DNA of 64,000 nt from Chryseobacterium sp. Leaf405 (GTDB taxonomy: Bacteria; Bacteroidota; Bacteroidia; Flavobacteriales; Weeksellaceae), in the NCBI RefSeq assembly GCF_001425355.1, contig NZ_LMQN01000012.1, positions 680,843-744,842 of the forward strand, written 5' to 3'. Positions 59,386-64,000 of this stretch are shown here, in pieces. The first letter of the stretch is position 1. The number at the start of each line of letters is the position of its first letter. A model generated the notes under the pieces. That model did not search any database and was not told the DNA's origin. It saw only the letters and a list, made by a program, of their open reading frames with translations. Position numbers and translations under genes: made by a program.

Positions 59386-61719
59386 ATGAGAAATCTTTTA
59401 CTCACTATTCTGCTAGCTGCAGGGGTTAGTGCCTATTCACAGACATACTGTACTCCGGCTTTTTCTTCCGGCTGTACATATGGCGATCAGATCGACAGTT
59501 TTGCAATTCCGAATGCGACTTTTAATCATGCGACCACTGGGTGTTCTTCAGGCTCTTACGGTGATTTTACGGCGCAGACAATCAATCTGAATGCAGGGGT
59601 TACCTATTCATTTTCTGTAACACATGGGTATAGTAATCAAAATGTAAAAATCTGGGTAGATCTTAATAACGATGGCATTTTCGAGGATTCTGCTCCAGAA
59701 TTAATTGCTTCAGGAAGCAGTGCCTCTGTTGCTGGTGTTAATACTACAAACGGGACTATTCTTATACCTTCTACTACAACTGTAGGTAATTACAGAATGA
59801 GAGTGGGAGACAGATATTCTAGTCAGCCAATTCCTTGTAATACAGATGGCTACGGTGAAGCTCATGATTATACTTTACATATTGCTGCAGCGCCAAGTTG
59901 TTTAGCTCCGAGCAATCTATCATCCAATACAATAACTGCTAATTCTGCAATTATTTCGTGGACAGCTCCAACCAGTACTGTAGGGGTAGGCTACGATTAT
60001 TATGTTTCTACTTCATCTACAGCTCCAACTTCTACCACTGTGCCTACAGGAAGTGTGTCATCTACACAGACTACGGCAACTATTCCAGGATTAAATCCTG
60101 CTACGCAATATTATGTTTGGGTAAGAGCAAAATGTGGGGCTTCAAACGTAAGTCTTTGGTCTGTAAATACTTCTTTTCAGACACTTTGTGTGGCATTCAC
60201 AATACCTTATGCTCAAAATTTTGATACTACTCCGGTTGGATCCTACTTATCTAGTAATGCACCACAATGCTGGAGTTATTTAGAAACAAGCGGAAGTGCT
60301 GGCTATGGTTATGTATATGGTTATGAGTCTTATTCTTCGCCAAATTCTTACTATTTATATAATAGTAGTGATGTTTCAGGTAATATCATGTTGGTGTCTC
60401 CGCAAACAACGGGATTGTCAGATGGTACAAGAAGAGTTAGATTTTTTGCAAAATCAGGTTCTGAAGGATATCTATTAGAGGTAGGTACAGTAAGCAGTAA
60501 TATGGATGCGTCTACTTTTACTTCCATCGAAACAATTACATTAACAAATACGCAAACAATCTATACAGTTAATATACCTGCAGGTTCAAATTTATTTCTT
60601 GCATTTAAACATGGTTTAGGAGGTTCTTACAGATCTATTTATATAGATGATGTTATGGTAGAAAATATTCCGTCATGCGCTGAGCCTACATTACCTTCTG
60701 TTGTAGGAATGACATCTAGTACAGGAACTTTAACCTGGGAAGTGCCAGCAACAGCTCCGTCAAACGGTTATCAAATTTATTATAGCACAACCAATATTGC
60801 TCCAACATCTACTACCGTAATAAATGGAACAAACTCGGTAACTTCTACAACTAATACAGGACAGATAACAGGTTTAGCTTCCGCTACAACTTATTATGCT
60901 TGGGTAAGATCTGTTTGTTCTACAACCGACAGCAGTCCGTGGACGCCATCAGTTACTTTTACAACTGCTTGCGTAGGAGCTTCAGTGCCTTATACTTTAG
61001 ATTTTGAAAACGCTGCAGTACCTGCTTTACCATTGTGCGGATCTGTAGAAAATTTAGGATCAGGAAACAGCTGGACAACTGCATCGGCTCCTACAGATAG
61101 CCCGGGATTCAGTTCAAAGGTTTTAAGATATTCATATACCTATAGTGGTGATGCTAATACTTGGTTTTATACTCAAGGTGTTAATTTAACAGCGGGTACA
61201 CAGTATACAATATCTTATAAATACGGAAATAACTCAACTACATATGTTGAAAAATTAAAAGTAGCTTACGGAACGTCTCCAACTGAAGGTGAGATGACTA
61301 ATTCTTTAGCCGATTATAGCTCAATCAATGATCAGATGGCTCATACGGAATCATTGTCCTTTACTCCATCTACAACAGGTGTTTACTATTTTGGGTTCAA
61401 TGCTTATTCTGATTTAGGGCAATATTATCTATATGTTGATGATATAAATGTCGTTAATTCAGTACTTTCTACATCAGAAGCAAATATTGTAAAAAACAAC
61501 GTCAAAGTATATCCAAATCCATTCTCTGATGTATTGAATATCTCTGATATTGCGAATGTCAAAACCATTTTAGTAACAGATGTTTCAGGAAGATTGGTAA
61601 AAACGATTACTAAACCTGATGCAAACCTTTACTTAGGTGAATTAAAACAAGGAATGTATTTGATTACTTTAGAAATGAAAGACGGTTCTAAGCAAACGAT
61701 AAAAACAATCAAAAAATAA
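59386..61719 (+). CDS. T9SS protein with GEVED, Fn3 and jelly-roll (choice-of-anchor J-like) domains (777 aa)
   Basis: Secreted surface protein. Signal peptide residues 1-18 (LLLTILLAAGVSAYSQ). A GEVED domain (about 70-165) reads VKIWVDLNNDGIFEDSAPEL and NYRMRVGDRYSSQPI, with DGYGEAHDYTLHI as the GEVED motif itself. Two Fn3-like domains (about 170-270 and 432-528; AWVRSVCSTTDSSPWTPS) alternate with two jelly-roll modules (about 275-430 and 530-690; PYAQNFDTTPVGSYL, SIYIDDVMVEN, YYLYVDDINVVN). The C-terminal ~70 residues are the T9SS domain, nearly equal to that of the 616-aa protein (NVKVYPNPFSD, LYLGELKQGMYLI). Such domain sets are common in adhesins or binding proteins; no protease motif is present. 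Confidence 0.88.
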   Translation: MRNLLLTILLAAGVSAYSQTYCTPAFSSGCTYGDQIDSFAIPNATFNHATTGCSSGSYGDFTAQTINLNAGVTYSFSVTHGYSNQNVKIWVDLNNDGIFEDSAPELIASGSSASVAGVNTTNGTILIPSTTTVGNYRMRVGDRYSSQPIPCNTDGYGEAHDYTLHIAAAPSCLAPSNLSSNTITANSAIISWTAPTSTVGVGYDYYVSTSSTAPTSTTVPTGSVSSTQTTATIPGLNPATQYYVWVRAKCGASNVSLWSVNTSFQTLCVAFTIPYAQNFDTTPVGSYLSSNAPQCWSYLETSGSAGYGYVYGYESYSSPNSYYLYNSSDVSGNIMLVSPQTTGLSDGTRRVRFFAKSGSEGYLLEVGTVSSNMDASTFTSIETITLTNTQTIYTVNIPAGSNLFLAFKHGLGGSYRSIYIDDVMVENIPSCAEPTLPSVVGMTSSTGTLTWEVPATAPSNGYQIYYSTTNIAPTSTTVINGTNSVTSTTNTGQITGLASATTYYAWVRSVCSTTDSSPWTPSVTFTTACVGASVPYTLDFENAAVPALPLCGSVENLGSGNSWTTASAPTDSPGFSSKVLRYSYTYSGDANTWFYTQGVNLTAGTQYTISYKYGNNSTTYVEKLKVAYGTSPTEGEMTNSLADYSSINDQMAHTESLSFTPSTTGVYYFGFNAYSDLGQYYLYVDDINVVNSVLSTSEANIVKNNVKVYPNPFSDVLNISDIANVKTILVTDVSGRLVKTITKPDANLYLGELKQGMYLITLEMKDGSKQTIKTIKK

Positions 61720-61744
61720 AATCTAATAATTATTTTCAATGTAA

Positions 61745-61780
61745 ATAGCGGCTAAAAAATTAGTCGCTATATTTTTTATT
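61745..61780 (+). terminator. Terminator of the 777-aa T9SS gene
   Basis: ATAGCGGCTAA and TTAGTCGCTAT (to 61770) pair with one mismatch, followed by a T run. The stem matches that at 56903-56932. Confidence 0.75.
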
Positions 61781-61853
61781 CTTATTGAAATTATTCATCA
61801 TTATATCGAAAGTTTATTATTAATTTAGCATTAAATCAGTAAAATTACAGTTT

Positions 61854-63821
61854 ATGACAAAATTTCTACTTTCATGCTTGTTGTTTATCAGCATGAGTTT
61901 TAGTGCCCAGATTAGTCTGGGCTCTGGAAGTACCGATAGAGGGGTTGCTCCCATCAGTACGTACTACGGTTATTCGTATGTTCAGCAGATTTTCACGAAA
62001 CAGGAAATCAATGCCAACGCTGCCGGAAATATTACCGGATTGAAGTTTTATCTGGATGCATCAATGTCAATTTCCAATTCATCTCAATGGGTTGTGTATT
62101 TGGGGAATACTGCTAAAACATCTTTTTCTTCAGAATCAGATTGGATTCCCTCATCTCAATTAACGCAGGTATTTTCAGGAACTGTGACAAATTCAAACGG
62201 CGTAATCGAAATTACTTTTCCAACGCCCTTTGCTTACGATAACGTTGGGAATTTAGTCATTGCAGCAGAAGAAAACTCTGCAGGGTATGACAATAATGAT
62301 TACGATGAAGCGATGTATGTGTATCCCGGAGTACAAAATTCATCTATTTATTATAGAAATGATTACGACGATCCGGATCCGGCAAATCCACCAACGGATG
62401 GCAATCTGGCATCTTATAAATCGGTTGTGACTTTTGAAGGATTAACTGCAAGTGCAATACCGGCTTGTCCGTTAGTTACATATCCGGGTAATAATGCTGT
62501 ATTTATTCCTCTTACACCAACAATTACATGGAATAATTCTGCTGGAGCAACAGGATACAAAGTTTCCATCGGAACATCTTCAGGTGGAACTGATATTGCG
62601 AATCAGGTAGCGGTTTCTACTAACAGCTATACTCCTTCTTCACCTTTAGAACCTGATAGAGATCATTATATAACAGTGATTGCAGTAGGTGTCGGTGGAG
62701 AATCTTCAGGATGCTCTGAGGTAATGTTTACAACGGTGCCGCCTCCGCCAACTAATGATGAATGTGCAGATGCCGTTACACTTACTGTAAATCCGGATAC
62801 GAACTGCGGAACAGTAACTTCAGCGTACACGCTTGGAGCAACGGATTCCGGAACAGCCCCTGACCCTTGTTATGGAACTGCAGATGATGATGTTTGGTTT
62901 AAATTTGTAGCAACAGCGGCAAGTCATAAAATTTCTCTTTTGAATATAGTTTCTGTAGGTACAGAAGATGACACAGACACTTACTTCCAGGTTTTCAGTG
63001 GAGGATGTGGCGCATTAACAAGTATTTTATGTTCTGATTCAGATTCTTCAACATTAACAGGTCTTACCGTTGGAGAAACATATTATGTAAGAGTGTATAG
63101 CTATTATGGTGCAGGAAGCAATCAAAGTTTTGATATCTGTGTAGGAACTTTCCCTCCGCCACCGGCGAATGACGACTGTTCAGGTGCTTTACAGGCAACC
63201 ACTTTCCCTTATACTTACGTTCAGAGTGACGGAGCGGGAGCAACCAATGGTTCAGGATTTGTAACGGCTTGCAGTAATGCAATGAATGACGGAACATGGT
63301 TTACTTTTACGGGTAACGGAGGAACATTTGATATTACGGTTACTATGCCGGCAGGAAGCGATTTCGATGCTAAAATAGGAGTTTACAGCGGAACTTGCGG
63401 AAGCTTGTCTTGTGAAGGAACTGAAGATAGTGAAGGGCAAGGTGGTACAGAGACGATTTCAGTACCAACGGTTTCAGGAAGTCGATATTATGTAAATGTA
63501 GGATATTACAGCGATTTCTATGACGAACCTGAGAATGCATTTACGCTTAATATTACTACAAATGTGTTGGCAACTTCTGAAATTGCTCAGAATAAGAAAA
63601 GTCTTACACTGTATCCAAATCCATTCACGGATGTAATTAATATTTCTGAATATGAAAATGTAAAATCTGTTGTTATTTCAGATATTTCAGGAAGAAGAGT
63701 GAAAAGTATCGACAGTCCGGGAAGTTCAATTTCTGTATCAGAATTGAAACAAGGAATGTATTTAGTGAGTCTTATTCTGAAAGATGGTTCTAAACAAACG
63801 ATCAAAACGATTAAGAAATAA
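61854..63821 (+). CDS. T9SS type A sorting-domain protein (655 aa), third member of the shared N-module group
   Basis: Secreted protein. Signal peptide residues 1-18 (LLSCLLFISMSFSAQ). The N-terminal module (about 20-200) has YYGYSYVQQIFTKQEINANA and DNVGNLVIAAEENSAGYD, like the genes at 54159 and 57420. One Fn3-like domain follows (about 200-295; CPLVTYPGNNAVFIPLTPTI). Two Cys-bearing beta modules come next: the first (NDECADAVTLTVNPDTNCG, DDDVWFKFVATAA) is close to those of the 905-aa protein; the second (NDDCSGALQATTFPYTYVQS, DGTWFTFTGNGG) is more distant. The T9SS C-terminal domain (LTLYPNPFTDVINISEYENV, GMYLVSLILKDGSKQTIKT) ends it. Its last ~40 nt are identical to those of the 1724-aa gene. 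Confidence 0.87.
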   Translation: MTKFLLSCLLFISMSFSAQISLGSGSTDRGVAPISTYYGYSYVQQIFTKQEINANAAGNITGLKFYLDASMSISNSSQWVVYLGNTAKTSFSSESDWIPSSQLTQVFSGTVTNSNGVIEITFPTPFAYDNVGNLVIAAEENSAGYDNNDYDEAMYVYPGVQNSSIYYRNDYDDPDPANPPTDGNLASYKSVVTFEGLTASAIPACPLVTYPGNNAVFIPLTPTITWNNSAGATGYKVSIGTSSGGTDIANQVAVSTNSYTPSSPLEPDRDHYITVIAVGVGGESSGCSEVMFTTVPPPPTNDECADAVTLTVNPDTNCGTVTSAYTLGATDSGTAPDPCYGTADDDVWFKFVATAASHKISLLNIVSVGTEDDTDTYFQVFSGGCGALTSILCSDSDSSTLTGLTVGETYYVRVYSYYGAGSNQSFDICVGTFPPPPANDDCSGALQATTFPYTYVQSDGAGATNGSGFVTACSNAMNDGTWFTFTGNGGTFDITVTMPAGSDFDAKIGVYSGTCGSLSCEGTEDSEGQGGTETISVPTVSGSRYYVNVGYYSDFYDEPENAFTLNITTNVLATSEIAQNKKSLTLYPNPFTDVINISEYENVKSVVISDISGRRVKSIDSPGSSISVSELKQGMYLVSLILKDGSKQTIKTIKK

Positions 63822-63842
63822 TTTTAAAATCATACAATAATC

Positions 63843-63874
63843 AAAGGCGGTCTTTATAAGATCGCCTTTTATAT
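63843..63874 (+). terminator. Terminator of the 655-aa T9SS gene
   Basis: AAAGGCG (63843-63849) pairs with CGCCTTT (63863-63869), extended by TC/GA, followed by T. It could also serve the minus-strand gene that ends at 63913. Confidence 0.8.
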
Positions 63875-63912
63875 TTAATTTTTAAAACTAATAAATTGGT
63901 TTGATAATTCTT

Positions 63913-64000
63913 TTATTTATTGGGAACTGGCTGAATATCTCCCGTATTCATACTTGAGAAAACTGCCGGGAAAAACGTGACAAGTATAAAGTAAATAATG
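63913..64000 (-). CDS. Partial gene cut by the right window edge (C-terminal 28 aa visible)
   Basis: On the minus strand an open frame enters from beyond the window and ends with TAA at 63913-63915. It reads IIYFILVTFFPAVFSS then MNTGDIQPVPNK: a hydrophobic, membrane-like helix followed by a short polar tail. No stop occurs in the visible part, and the position just after a convergent terminator fits a gene end. Too short to name; probably a membrane protein. Confidence 0.4.
   Translation of the reverse strand, partial: IIYFILVTFFPAVFSSMNTGDIQPVPNK

Noticed and set aside
48531..63821. Prophage or conjugative element as the source of the large repetitive proteins
   Set aside because: No integrase, structural or mobilisation gene is present; every large gene has a signal peptide and a T9SS sorting domain.
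1..64000. tRNA or rRNA genes
   Set aside because: No cloverleaf-like sequence with a GGTTCGAATCC-type T-arm, nor any rRNA signature, was found on reading both strands; TTCGAGT in the repeats is not in a tRNA context.

Overview
The window looks like a Flavobacteriia chromosome, most likely Chryseobacterium or a close relative. It is AT-rich. Start sites carry A-rich leaders rather than Shine-Dalgarno boxes, and several genes sit behind TAnnTTTG-type -7 elements. Marker families agree: DUF5686 outer-membrane proteins, a DnaQ-DnaE fused polymerase III alpha subunit, a fused E1 alpha/beta dehydrogenase, archaeal/eukaryotic-type ProRS, and five secreted proteins with type IX secretion (T9SS type A) C-terminal domains. 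No rRNA, tRNA, CRISPR array, transposase or phage gene was recognised.

Layout. (1) 1-5172, minus strand: a small unknown protein and two tandem DUF5686 paralogues. (2) 5173-9149: an accessory island. It holds an AT-rich unknown gene with a possible nuclease-like N-terminus, a small ORF running into ten 21-nt units that encode heptad repeats, a 230-aa unknown helical protein of different base composition, and a GIY-YIG nuclease gene. The nuclease gene lies between two dimers of a ~126-bp palindromic repeat; a half copy of the same repeat lies at 5285-5332. (3) 9150-48281: mostly core genome. It includes alaS, msrAB, an ABC transporter, a degenerate AAA+ protein, prfB, DedA, an esterase, yedI, an acyltransferase, dnaJ/grpE, mntH, a DUF937-OmpA protein, proS, a Gly/Trp/Tyr-rich lipoprotein with an OmpP1/FadL porin, a methyltransferase/ZIP operon, an RNA methyltransferase, SDR/AraC, a glycosyltransferase, a PLP lyase with a divergent Lrp regulator, a bestrophin, the E1 dehydrogenase and dnaE. 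(4) 48282-63821: five T9SS cargo genes in a row, each with its own terminator. They share C-terminal domains, three share an N-terminal module, and two share an upstream leader. The right edge cuts a minus-strand gene.

Most genes are single units or short operons closed by clear hairpin terminators. The most unusual parts are the repeat-dimer/GIY-YIG arrangement (8132-9022), the heptad-repeat locus (6948-8109), the degenerate AAA+ protein (15262-16611), the repressor-like GTAC site array in front of the glycine-rich lipoprotein operon (29015-29084), and the T9SS paralogue array. All names come from reading the sequence; no database search was run.
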